Shown here: piece after piece, positions 45,591-56,979 of the stretch
How positions within the stretch are numbered: position 1 is the first letter of the stretch
Layout: every line of letters begins with the position of its first letter
Assembly (NCBI GenBank): GCA_038380435.1
Contig: JAWZYU010000030.1
Span: 63,809,817-63,873,816 of the forward strand
Direction of reading: 5' to 3'
DNA: 64,000 nt
Origin: Ryuthela nishihirai
Lineage: Eukaryota > Arthropoda > Arachnida > Araneae > Heptathelidae
Made by a program: the position numbers and the translations under genes
Notes under the pieces: generated by a model
Seen by the model: only the letters and a program-made list of their open reading frames with translations
What the model was told of the DNA's origin: nothing
Database searches by the model: none

Positions 45591-46407
45591 TTTACACGCG
45601 TTGGTTATATAATTTTAATTGAATATAATACTTAACTAAATAATTGCTTTCAGAATTATCTAAAAGTCAAGATTACTTTCAAAAAATATTAAATGTACTT
45701 TTTTTCTAATTTTTATTCTTTTAAAACATGTAATAAACCCCGATGAAACTTTTAAACCATTTTGATTAAGGGAACTGCTCTACGCTTGCTAACATGTTTA
45801 TAATTAAAAACATTTTTTCGAATGATACAAAATTAATCAAACTCTTACTTTTACTTTTTTGTGCATTAACACATAGAACAATGGTAAACATATTTAAATT
45901 TTCGGGAGGTATTACCTCTGCTGACTACATGAAAAAAAGTTACTGTCGTTTAAAATGGATTAGTTTAGTAAATATTTGTCTAACTGCTGTTCTGCGCAAT
46001 TGTAAACTCTGTTGCTTACACATATGATGAATACGAATGGTGAAAAATTCTTTAAGCAAATTTTTCACAAGTTTTGAGTAATGCGATTCTGCACCAAATT
46101 CTGCTGCAGAGCACAGATGATCACAATTTTTGAACATCATAGTACTCGAAATAATACTTAGTACTTCACATTGCAGTTATAGAATCGTTTTTTTTTCCAT
46201 TTCGAATGATGATCTTGGCACTCGTTCTGCTATCGTGCACAATTAAATAACATCAGAAGCATTTATCAATCCCCCATCATTTTTGGTATTTATAAGAGTG
46301 CTTTCTCCTGTGTCCAAAATTGTAACTTCAATAAAAAGCAGCATTTGGATTTCTTTCTATATTTTCTTGCAACACTTACAGAATGTATTGACTTACATTC
46401 TCAGCAA

Positions 46408-46493
46408 AAATGGTAAGTAGCTCATAATCACTGATTATATGAATTTTCATTTTTACCATGCATATATCAGTGATTATGAGCCACTTACCATTT
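46408..46493. repeat. Short inverted repeat
   Basis: AAATGGTAAGTAGCTCATAA (from 46408) is the complement of the right arm ending at 46493, apart from one mismatch. Arms are about 31 bp around a 24-bp spacer. It may be a small hairpin element. 45600-46400 and 46500-46710 hold nothing else identifiable. Confidence 0.7.
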
Positions 46494-46714
46494 CTTTGAC
46501 CTTTCCATTCTTTGCCCTAGCTGTGGTACTAGTAAAAATAAAAATAGCCATTTCCGAAACCACTATGATAACAGCAGGATATGTTAGACAGCTTAACAAT
46601 AGATTAATTCTATTGTATATTATACCTTAATCATCTTTTCACAATGACTAATATAAATCTTTTCACAAAGATTTATGGATTAATTTGCTAAATGACTTTA
46701 TACTTACCAACTTA

Positions 46715-46830
46715 CTTTGTGAGGATGCCACCCCAATTAAACAATTTTTTGTTATGTAAGCTAATTCTTAACATTTAAATTTCTGGAGGAAACTAACGAA
46801 ACATTTTAGCTGCTTATAGAGTATCACGTT
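46715..46830. repeat. Inverted partner of 43481-43550
   Basis: It carries TTTGTGAGGATGCCACCCCA, GTTATGTAAGCTAATT and TTTAGCTGCTTATAGAGTA, the reverse complement of the blocks at 43481-43550, with about 30 extra bases in the middle. Confidence 0.6.
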
Positions 46831-47667
46831 TTTTCATGCCCATAATATTTCGCGATATTATTTTTTTAGGTAGAACTACTTGTGGCGGAGTAATTTGGCG
46901 TAAAACGGTACTATATCAATATCTTTTCAGTGCGCGCATAAGAAGTTATGAGACTCCAGTCCCCCTGTCGGTAGGGGACCATTATTTGGACCACTTTTTA
47001 ATGGCTGGGCTATTGACGATTGCCACACTATATACTTATAGGCACTATACCTGAGTTAAGGTTGTGAACACAGGATACCCTCTCCAAAGGGCAGTGGAGC
47101 GAAAAAGATTACTGAAGTATTAAGTATTCAAAGGTTGGAAATGTTTGAACCACATGATAAAATGTTTGACTAATACTAGTAGTCTTTAGGAAGAATACCA
47201 ACTTAATAAATACAATATTTTATTTCAAAGGCAAATCTTTAGTAGGGTGTCAATACAAATTTCAGTTATTTTAGTACATAACCATTATGTTAAGTATGTA
47301 CATTTGTCATGCATATGTTATATTTAACAATCATGTGGCGCAACTAACATGAAACACTGATTTATAGATAGAATTTTTCAATTTTTTTTTCGAATAGTAC
47401 ACTATTTACAAAATAGTATGCATATTTTTTTCTCTGTTCATACCACTTTTTATTATTCAGAAAAAACTTCTGCACTTTTTTCACCTTTTATATTTTAGTA
47501 ATATTGGTTGCTGCAAAATATTTATGATAACGGAAATTTTAACAATTGATGAGTCTTATTTTCGTATATTCTTTGAAGACAGAATTAGGCTACAAATTTA
47601 TTGTTTATTAACTATTATATTCGTTACTGTAGCAAGTGGAATTTGAAAAATTAAGCAAATTTATAAT

Positions 47668-47772
47668 TGTAGAGGTCCTGCCATTCTCTCAGATCTACTT
47701 TGGCATACAAACTGACAGGCTCCTGTCAGACCTTTGTAGCAAGCAGCTGCTTGAGGTGGTATTTTTTTTTAT
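47668..47772 (+). repeat. SINE family 2, 5'-truncated
   Basis: Only the 3' half: GAGGTCCTGCCATTCTCTCA to GCAGCTGCTTGAGGTGG and a T run. Confidence 0.75.
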
Positions 47773-47914
47773 ATTAATTTTTGTACTCAATATTAGTTCA
47801 TGCATGATATGAATATGATGGAGGTTTAAAGCTTTCATACATATGATATGCATTATGAAGTATAAAATTTTCAAAAGTTAAAATATTTGAACAAAATTGA
47901 TTAAACACATTCTC

Positions 47915-48063
47915 TTTAAACATTGGTGACAATCACAGCTTTACATGGTTGACATTTTAACGTCAATACGTATGCAGACGAAATTTTTTCCACAAAATAT
48001 TTATAGATATATTGACGTTAAAATGTCAACCAGGTAACGCTGTGATTGTCACCTATGTTTAAA
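47915..48063. mobile_element. Short fold-back element
   Basis: Two arms of about 54 bp (47915-47968 and 48010-48063) are near-perfect complements, starting TTTAAACATTGGTGACAATC / TTTAAACATAGGTGACAATC, around a 41-bp spacer. The spacer phrase GACGAAATTTTTTCCACAAA recurs as GGCGAAATTTTTTACACAAA at 48299-48318, after a tRNA-like stretch (48235-48290), so the two are related. Confidence 0.8.
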
Positions 48064-48349
48064 TCATTAATAACGCTAAATAGCGTGAAGAGACTATTAT
48101 TTCCATCTTACTCAGCGCAATATAAAAAGAAATAGTTGCCACCCGTATATCACATATGGCGCCAATGGTAGGCGCCGAAAATCATTGCTGAAGAGTTTGT
48201 CTTAAGTTTGTGGAAAAAAGATGAATCGGCATTAATTCAATCGGTAAGAATACTCTGGCAAGTTTCCGGAGAGATGCGGGTTCATGTCCTGTATGTCGGC
48301 GAAATTTTTTACACAAAATATTTATTCATTTATCTTTAGCTGTCACTGC

Positions 48350-49450
48350 ATGCAAATTAGTTCAAAGTTTACTGTTGACTTGGCAACATTTTTGCTGTCC
48401 CTTGAATAAAACTTCTGTTTTTGCAATTGCCTTTGAATATGGAACAATTCTCATAATATCTTGTTTAATACAATTTGTATGTTCAGTCTACTTTAATGGT
48501 GTAAAGCTAATTTTGATTGGCCACTTCCTGAGCTTTGTTAGTTTACAAGCTATAAAATGTAGATGCAAATGTTTAATAGCAGCTTAATGAAGTCTTTCAC
48601 GCATACCTGCTGGAAGATTTAGTGAGCTGGCTATGGTTTGTAAGCCATAGTTTATTCACTTTTGTTCTACCTTAATCATAATTTACTTCTCTTAATTTCT
48701 TTTCTCTGAAGCACGTTCATTGCCAATGTATCTATAAAACTATTTTTAATCAATATAAAACTGTTAAATGATAAATTTTCAAAAATTGTTTCTAATTTGA
48801 GAATAAGCACATTTACAATTAATGAAGTTTTATTTTATATAATTTCTTTAATATTTATTACTTCTAATTTCTTTCTTGAAAAATATGTTTATTGTGCTCC
48901 TAATAATCACTGTACCATTTATGCTCAAACATTAGATTAGCCAAATTTAGGAATGAAATGGTTAATATATGAAAGCTGTAAATTGATTTCTTAATTATAT
49001 ATTAATATTAGGTTTTTGACCAGTCAAAATTTTTTATTCACTTCTATTTTCTGACCATTTTTATCATTATTAAACAAATGTAACAATTTCTTACATTAGA
49101 ATTTTGAAATAAATGTATCTTGAAAAGATGTAATCACTGTGTTCAAGAAAAATTGTCCCAGTAAAAAGAAATAGATGGATGTGTCTGACAAGGAGAGAGA
49201 TAAAACTGTTGTAGTAGGGATAGAACATGAAATGATTCAAGTTTCAGAACAAAAGAATGGTATTTAATGCTAGAAAAATCACACAATCCCAATAGAAGTC
49301 TAATGAAATTGGGGGATTAAGGTGGCCATGATATCAGACCTGCTAGCTTACCCATCATTTTGGAAAACTGATACATTTGACAAAACTTTATGTGCTTGGC
49401 TACATTTCTATGTATTTAATTTTATCTACCATTTATTAATAAATGCATAT
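48350..49450. other. AT-rich stretch without recognised features
   Basis: Frame 48375-48587 is open but shows no family motif, and its composition matches random AT-rich DNA. Confidence 0.4.
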
Positions 49451-49454
49451 ATTC

Positions 49455-49886
49455 TCTCAAAATGTTAAACCTACATTTGAAACTCTTTTGGGCAAAAGAG
49501 AACAGAGGAAACAAAATTATTTTAGCAACAAGGCTATGGAACTTATTTCTGAAAGAAGGAAGTGCAGGATTAATATGAATCAACACCCTACTAGTCCTAA
49601 CAGAAGCCATTACAACGGGCTTAATAAAGGTGTAAAGGATCAGTTAACAACTGATAAGAATCTTTGGCTTGATAGGTTGACTGACAAGCTGAGGAAGCAG
49701 TTTGACAGCACAACAGCAGGAGGTTGTACACATTATTAATGTTTTATTTGGAAAGAAACAGACAGGTGCACAGGGATTGAGGGATAAACATAGCAAGGTG
49801 GATGAAGGTGAGGATTCTGTGATGGCTAGGTGAGCTAAGCATTTCAGAGAAGTTCTAAATAATGTGATTATTTCTACTACCATTGT
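49455..49886 (+). mobile_element. LINE fragment I, first part
   Basis: Linker region between endonuclease and RT (LLGKREQRKQNYFSNKAMEL, DQLTTDKNLWLDRL). It is more diverged than the other copies, so older. It breaks at the hAT insertion and resumes at 51362. Confidence 0.85.
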
Positions 49887-51361
49887 CAGTGGCGGACTGG
49901 GTCTAAAAATATTGGTTGCCAGGAGACAAAGGGAGCCCAACCACACACATATATATATAAGGCTATCATTTAATTTTTATAATAAATAAATAAAATTTTC
50001 AAAAAATACATAAGTAGAAAAAAAGGTACAATTAAAATTTTTGCGAAATAAATGCATATTTTTTACTAATTACAGTGTACATATATTGTACATATTACTG
50101 GCAGTAGATACTATATCTAAACACAGATTGTTATAATTGAATTTTTAAATTTTTTTAAATTTTAAATAAATGGTGGATATTTTTAAATAGTTTGCTTGTA
50201 CTGAACATTTTACACATAACAGGTAATTCAAAAGCATATTTCATGCAGTCCACTATATTAAGAGCAATCGTTTGAATTCACTAGATGATGTTCGAATCTG
50301 TCAATAATCGCTATCCAATTCATCTAACAATTCCTTTTCAATGGATAGCAACATGTGTGATTCCAAGTTCTCTTCAGACAGTGAATTTCTTAGCTTTGTC
50401 TTTATTATCTTTAGCTTTGAAAATGACCTCTCACATTGGAGTCAGTTGTACACACTAACAGTTGAGTAACTGATAGTGTGCAGATGACTTTGTAAAGTTC
50501 ATAAAGGTTATCATATGCCTTATCATGAAGTCTGTAGTATGCCAGAATTTTTAGTACACACGATGGGCAAGTGCTACAAATTTTACACTTGCTGCAACTG
50601 CAATCCATACTCTCACCATCATTAAGCAATAGCTTTAATACATCAAAGTTTGAAGCAAAAGAAAACAATTCCAATATTACTTGATCTTTGCCGATTTGTG
50701 GAGACAGCTTAATAATACCTTCCAATGCTTCATCTTCAAGACCCTTCCCTGCAATAGTTTTAAACTTTGCTGGATCCAAGAAGGATAAATCTTTATACAA
50801 CTTTTTGTGTTGTACGAAGTGTGAATTTAGTAATTGGACAATGCGGTTCATTATTAGGTTAAACACATTTACTCAAAAATCAGCTACAGAATCTAAGGAA
50901 TTGCCTTCATCATCTATAAGCTCATCCGCCATTCTTTTCTTGTTTCTCTGCCTCTTAATTGGCAATGCTGTTTCCAAAGAGTCAATTACCAATGTTTGAT
51001 TTTCATCCATATTCAACTGTGAAATCTTGTCATTATATTTATTTACAAATTCCAATGCCTTGCTGTGAATGTTATCAAATGTTCTTGTCTGTTCCTTCAA
51101 CTTTGTTGTAGCTGAATCTACTAAACTCTATTCTTAAATATAAAGTATCCTCAAAAAATGATTTTTAAAATTTTTTTTATTAAAATAGTAATACAATGTA
51201 AATTTTAGTTGTATACAGTAATAATATTGGAACTTCTATTATATTTTCAAGCTACTAACTAAAAGGTTATTAACATTTTTAATATATTGTCTAATGTTTA
51301 AGGGGCCCCACTTGCCTGATGGCAAGTGGGCCCCCTTAAACATTTGGCCAGTCTGCCACTG
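49887..51361 (-). mobile_element. hAT transposon with ZMYM1-like transposase remnant
   Basis: Ends CAGTGGCGGACTGG and, inverted, CAGTGGCAGACTGG. The 8-bp target duplication is ACCATTGT (49879-49886) and CCCATTGT (51362-51369). On the - strand, 50873-51100 and 50411-50866 encode transposase pieces, followed after a frameshift near 50425 by CERSFSKLKIIKTKLRNSLS and LESHMLLSIEKELLDEL: the hAT C-terminal dimerisation domain. The N-terminal half is deleted. A GC-rich hairpin GGGGCCCACTTGCC-type repeat lies at 51301-51338 near the right end. The protein is a pseudogene; the family resembles the ZMYM1-type hAT proteins of animals. Confidence 0.9.
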
Positions 51362-51672
51362 CCCATTGTTTGTAATAAGGATAGATGTATTACTGGCTTT
51401 AATGATGGAACTATATCACATTCTGATGTCGGTTTGGCTATCTCTAAATTAAAACTGCATAAATCCCCAGGGGTGGATGAAATCATCACTGAAATGCTTA
51501 GAACTGGGAACTGAAATTTTGAAATATTTTTTATGATAAAGGTGTTGTTCCTAAGGATTTTACTAAAGCTATTATTGTCCCTATTTTAAAAAAGGTGATC
51601 GCAGTTCATGTGATAATTATAGTGGAATAAGTTTACTTTCTGTTCTGATGGATAACTGCATGATGAACAATG
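51362..51672 (+). mobile_element. LINE fragment I, second part
   Basis: It continues 49455-49886 after the hAT: CNKDRCITGFNDGTISHSDV, KSPGVDEI and a KGDRSSCDNY block with lesions. It stops near 51672. Confidence 0.85.
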
Positions 51673-51681
51673 CTACTCAAA

Positions 51682-51845
51682 GGAATATGCTACTCAAAGG
51701 AGGTTGATGACTCCGTCTAACTTCATCATTACTTACAAAGTTGAACCACCTAATGCCCAAGATACTGAGTAAACATTTAGAATCAAAGGCATCAAGTTTC
51801 TTGTTATTCTGCTTACAAAGGGTCCATGTTTCGCTGCCATAAAGT
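51682..51845 (-). mobile_element. LINE 3' fragment in inverted orientation
   Basis: On the - strand YGSETWTLCKQNNKKLDAFD to the LSSI region. It joins the preceding sense fragment tail-to-tail within about 10 bp, with TGCTACTCAAAGGA repeated at the junction. Confidence 0.82.
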
Positions 51846-52238
51846 ATACACATATATCTTAAACCAGTGATGGCAAATCTTTTTAAAATAGCATGTAATT
51901 TGTTATCAACTAAGCTATTTAAAATTGATAGTTGAATTTGGTGCACAGTTAACATCTCATCTGACCCAAAGTTGGCCTTTTCATGCCTGTAGAGGAACCC
52001 CCTCTTACAAAATGGGCAGAATAAGAGTTAGTGATGAAAATCTAAATGCAGGCAAAATGTATTCTCAAACTTTGGAATATCTGGTTAAGAGCCTCATATG
52101 CTACCAATTAAGCTTGATAATTAAAAAACAATAAAAGTACTGGTCATGTATTTTACACTTAATAGTAAAAAAACCTCCTAAGGCAGTCCACTTGGCATAG
52201 AGGTTTGAATGTAAATTGTCAGTATAATATGCCATATA

Positions 52239-52976
52239 CACTATGTTGAAAAAAGTGTCCGGACACTTCCATGTTATGTGAATGGAAAGCCACTTTTAAA
52301 GCTTCCTTAACATTGAAAATAAACCTTTTACGCAAAAACTGTTATTGGCAATAAATTGTAGATGCTACTCAAATCTTTCTAAATATATTTCCCGCAATAT
52401 TCATTTAATATTTAAAGAATGAGTGGAAGCTGAAGCATTTATCTTCAACTTTTGACACTTGTGGAAAAATACTTCAATAGATAAAACACAACTCTTGTAA
52501 CTATTTGTTCACCGACATAAATGAAATATCTGAAGTTTGTATGATGATTTTTTAAGATTTCAATTTGGAGGCAATGTGACTCAATCAATATTTAAAGAGC
52601 AATTGAAATGGGACCATTTAACAGTAGACATGACATTCACATTGCCTCCAAAATTGATGAAATCTTAAAAAATAATCGTACAAACTTCAGATATTTATGT
52701 TAGTGAACAAATTGTTACAAGAGTTGTGTTTCATCTATTGAAGTATTTTTTTTACAAGTGTCAAAAGTTGAAGATAAATGCTTCAGCTTCCATTCATTCT
52801 TTAAATATTAAACGAATATTGCAGGAAATATATTTAGAGAGATTTGAGTAACATCTACAATTTATCACCAATAACAGTTTTTGCATAAAAGGTTTATTTT
52901 CAATGTTAGGGAGCTTTGAAAGTGGCTTTCCATTCACATAACATGGAAGTGTCCGGACACTTTTTTCAACACAGTG
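52239..52976. mobile_element. 738-bp fold-back MITE, TA-flanked
   Basis: Almost the whole element is two inverted arms of about 340 bp around a core of roughly 45 bp. The ends are CACTATGTTGAAAAAAGTGT and, inverted, CACTGTGTTGAAAAAAGTGT, each followed by CCGGACAC. TA at 52237-52238 and 52977-52978. It fits Tc1/mariner-type non-autonomous elements. No coding capacity. Confidence 0.9.
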
Positions 52977-52978
52977 TA

Positions 52979-54790
52979 CATGTCAGTATAAATCACCATA
53001 GAAGAGGCAAGACCTCAGCAGAAAGATATCCTACATCCAAAACAAAACTATGCCTCATCACTTGGTCTCTGTGACAGGTACCTATATTTCATTTCAAAGG
53101 AAAGCCATGTGTCATTCACTATTAATCTGCTTTGTCTTTGTATATTATAGGTTTGCCATCACTGCCCTAAAGGCTTTCCTACTTAGAACATATACATCCC
53201 TTTCTTCTGATTACAGCCCAATTCTATGTATTAAATAGAATTATCAAAGCTACATATGCAACTTGCCAGCCAGATTTCCAGATGAAGATTATTGCAATAC
53301 CACAGACCTCAACTCAACTGAGAAGACAAATCTTTGAAATATTAACTATGTAACATATATGTTTAAGATTAATTTCTACCCTTGAAACTACTCAATAAAT
53401 TACTAGAAGCTAATTCTAAAAAATTGTTAATCGTCAAACCACATCACATTTTAATTACTTTTTCTAACCCTCTAAAAACCAATGACCTTATAAATTAATG
53501 ATCTGTGCTGAACACTAACCGCACCATAACAGATCAATAAGATATGCCAACTTAAGATAGGAAACTTATCTCTACTTTCTGCTTCTCATGGTATATAAGA
53601 ATTAGCTCTTTTTAAGAGCAGTGAGAAGCCAGAAGTTCATATTGATTTCAGATTTATTAGTTGTGCTGCTTCACTAATTTTAATTTAAATGGTTTGGCTG
53701 TTAGAAGTAAAATAAGTTGTTCACAAATTTCACAAAGTTCCGAAGTAAGTCGTTCACAAAATTCCTTTATCAGCCCTTTAAATCGCCCATGCCTTAATTT
53801 CATTTTAATTTGCAATGGATGATAATGAGAATCTCACTGTTGATGGATCTTACATATTTTTAAAAGGTCTTCATCAACGCTAAATCGATGAACTGCTCAG
53901 TACCTATTATTTCATTTAAAATGTGATTTACATTTGAAATACATTACAGAGTATTTAAAGTACTTGCTGGTAAAATCTCTCAGATTAATTTATATATAAC
54001 TTATGCAACTTATTGAACTTGGCAAACAGTGGTGGAGATTTCTACACATAAATAGTTTTAAACGACTATACAGTTAAAGTTCTTAGAAAAAACAGATTAA
54101 TGAACAATTTATATATCAAAATTTCAAGTTAATTGCTTGTACATTATTGAAAGTATTCTGAGTGCAGAAAATAAAATGATACCCAGGAATGATGGATGAC
54201 CCACTTGGATCTAAATTCTTTTGCATTTATTTGAACTGTCATACTAATAATATTCCAGTGAGATTAAAAACATTTTAAGGCAAATTATGGTTTGATTACA
54301 GATGTAATAAAACAATAAATTTAAGTAAAAAATGCACTTCAAGGTTGCTATTTACCATGATTAATATCAAATTTTGACAATACATAAGCTAAAATATTTC
54401 AAAAACTATATAAAGTTAGTATAATTTTAAAAATGTCAGAACATTTGCAAGATTCTGACATTTAAATGCTACCAGAAAGATATCCAACTTATAAATACCC
54501 TATTGTCAGGTAAATTAGGAGCAAAAATATGTTATATTTTAAAATGTCATGGGAAATGTATAAAGTTTTAATGATATATAGTTCAGGTATATGATAGTGT
54601 ACATATTTAATACACTGGAAAGGGATGCTTATGAAAAACACTAGTTTTTTTAATCTTATCTGAACACATTATAAACAAATAACTGTACATAATATATGAA
54701 ATACTTTTCACTAATGAATTTGCCAATTCAATCTTTACACTAACTCATTATTACTCTTCATTCTTCTTTAGGCAGCTGCTGGGTGAAATA
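52979..54790. other. Intergenic AT-rich stretch, 3' flank of the unknown gene
   Basis: No gene or repeat recognised. A weak - strand AATAAA is at 54226-54231. Confidence 0.4.
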
Positions 54791-55018
54791 TCAAATGTAC
54801 ATTCTGTAATGTTGAATTCTATATCTGCTATATGGGCCATATGGAGGTTTGGAGGCATTGTTTTCTGTGATGCAAATAGTCCTTGATTTATTACAGTCAC
54901 TCTTCAGCAGCCAATCCTGACATGCTTTAAGCATACCTGGAGTTACATATCGATCCAACCAAATTTTATGCCAAGCACGGAATCTTCGACTCATTTTTTC
55001 TGATACATGACAATGCAG
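54791..55018 (-). CDS. Unrecognised gene, terminal exon
   Basis: After the acceptor TTTTTGCAG it continues in phase 0 from the exon ending at 56980. It encodes 75 residues ending in TGA: LHCHVSEKMSRRFRAWHKIW, LDRYVTPGMLKACQDWLL, then a tail with PPYGPYSRYRIQHYRMYI. The basic-aromatic helical part followed by a Tyr-rich end looks conserved rather than random (Trp, Cys and Tyr spaced as in a small fold), but I cannot name the family. Confidence 0.65.
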   Translation of the reverse strand: MHCHVSEKMSRRFRAWHKIWLDRYVTPGMLKACQDWLLKSDCNKSRTICITENNASKPPYGPYSRYRIQHYRMYI

Positions 55019-56979
55019 CTGCAAAAATTGAATTTTTCTTTAAACAATAACATTGGAAAACTCTTAGAAAATAGTTAGTTATACAACTTTATGCATGTTA
55101 ACCAAGTACTGGAGATAATAGAGAGAATACATGGGAAATTTGTTTGACTAAAAGATGAGGATATCACTCACTTCAAGCATTTAAAAATCATTATATGTTC
55201 CAAATTTGGACATTAAGAAACAGTATGATATTAAATGAAAAGCTAAATAAGCCATTAATAGAGAATGTAGAGTAATTAACTTGAATCTATAATCAGCAGA
55301 TCCATAAAATGCTGCATTTCAAATATGCTGGGTGACACTGAAGATCATATATTTTACAGATGGATGATGATAAAGTGGACAAGATAAAATGATTTGGTAA
55401 CAGCCCTAAGATGTTTTTTTTTTTACATACAAAAATGATTAATGACACATTTATAAAAATTATTAATAGAGTATCTTTACACATTATTATGTTTTATGTC
55501 TTTTCAGTTAAATGGAGTTATATATGTGAACATTAAGAAACTGATGGGTTAATGAGAAATTCAACATTTACAGTGATAAAATCATGACTCAGATGTCATT
55601 CCCCCATTTATATCCTACTGGTCGTTTGTCCAAAATTGGATCTTCATGATGCAAATTATAATAATAAAAAACCAACAACGAATGCTGTTAAAGTACTTTG
55701 GGTCTTTATATTTATGTAAATATAGTAGTATGTGGAAAGCAATGGTATCACGTTATATTATAATGGGCAGATCCTGGAGCTGATATCCTTTCTGACAAGT
55801 AAAAAGCATGATTTATCAAAGCTGAAGTAATGGTTCAATAAACTGATATGTCACAGGGAATAGGCCTAATACTTAATCCTTAACATGTAAGCCAAATTGA
55901 AAGGCAACCTTTGATTACACAGATGTTGATTAACGTTCTTCAGTACAGAAGAATATAAAAAATTTAACAAATGACAAAAAAAAAGTGATTTATTTAGAAT
56001 TCCAATGATGCAAAAAATTTCTGAAGCATATTCTACAATCAGAAACAGATTCCCTCTGTGAGCCCAGCTTAATTTATGTATTAATCAGAAAATTTAACAC
56101 TTTCCTATAATGATTCTTTTAGCACAAAAAATTGCATCTCCTTGTTTGATAAATATAAATATATTATTAATTCTTAAGAGGAACTTTAAAGCCCATTTCT
56201 TTATTTTGCTTAAATATACGCAAAGTTTATGCAATTTTGTTCTGTTCACATCTTGGACTTAAGACCTCCTAGTTACATGCTAGTTGCTCTACCAGTTAAG
56301 TAAGGTGGTGGCACATTTTTTTAGTAAGGTTATGAAGTGGTGGTAGACTTTCTTTTCCAGGTAGTTATATGTTTTGTTATTCACACCTACATATCTTTGA
56401 TTAGTATCCTGGCTTCAGAAATGTAAGTTTATTCTCAGGGATATATAGCCTCTGCTGTACTCAGAGTACTAGGATATGAGTAACATTTGATAAGTGCATA
56501 TGTATGTTGCATAACTATTGTCAAGCTCCCTGTTAGTTTAAATAGAGTTTGTAGCCTACTGGCTTATGAACTACCTTGAACAGAAAGCTTACTATTTCCT
56601 CCATAATCATTTTGAGGCTAGTGTGAAAGTACCACAACTTTAGCAAAATTGGTAGAATAACTGGTGCATAACCAGTATGCCCAGAGTTCAAGTGTGGGAG
56701 GTGGATGGCATGCTCTTTTCCTTGCTTGTCTACCTCCGAGTACAATTTATAGCATTGTTATAGGTGAGATATTATACTTCATTTAATAGTTTTTCTTAAT
56801 TTTGTGTTTGTCAAGAGAAATTATGTTAAATTGGAACTCAATGTAATTACTGCAGCCCTACTGATTTATTTTTAAACTGCAAACTGTATTTTCTTCAAAG
56901 GATGTTTATATATACAATTTTATACTAAATGTATTGGAAAGTTACTTAATTATATTCAATTAAATTAAGAATGACCTAC
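55019..56979 (-). other. Intron of the unrecognised gene
   Basis: GTAGGT to TTTTTGCAG. AT-rich. A tRNA-Thr-like SINE head lies on the - strand at about 56265-56330 (AACTGGTAGAGCAACTAGCA, anticodon position TGT), and a second weak tRNA-like stretch is at 56640-56710. Confidence 0.6.

Noticed and set aside
51662..51845. LINE 5' inversion by twin priming
   Set aside because: Twin priming puts the inverted 5' part before the sense 3' part. Here the order is sense 5' part then inverted 3' part, and the 3' tail is missing.
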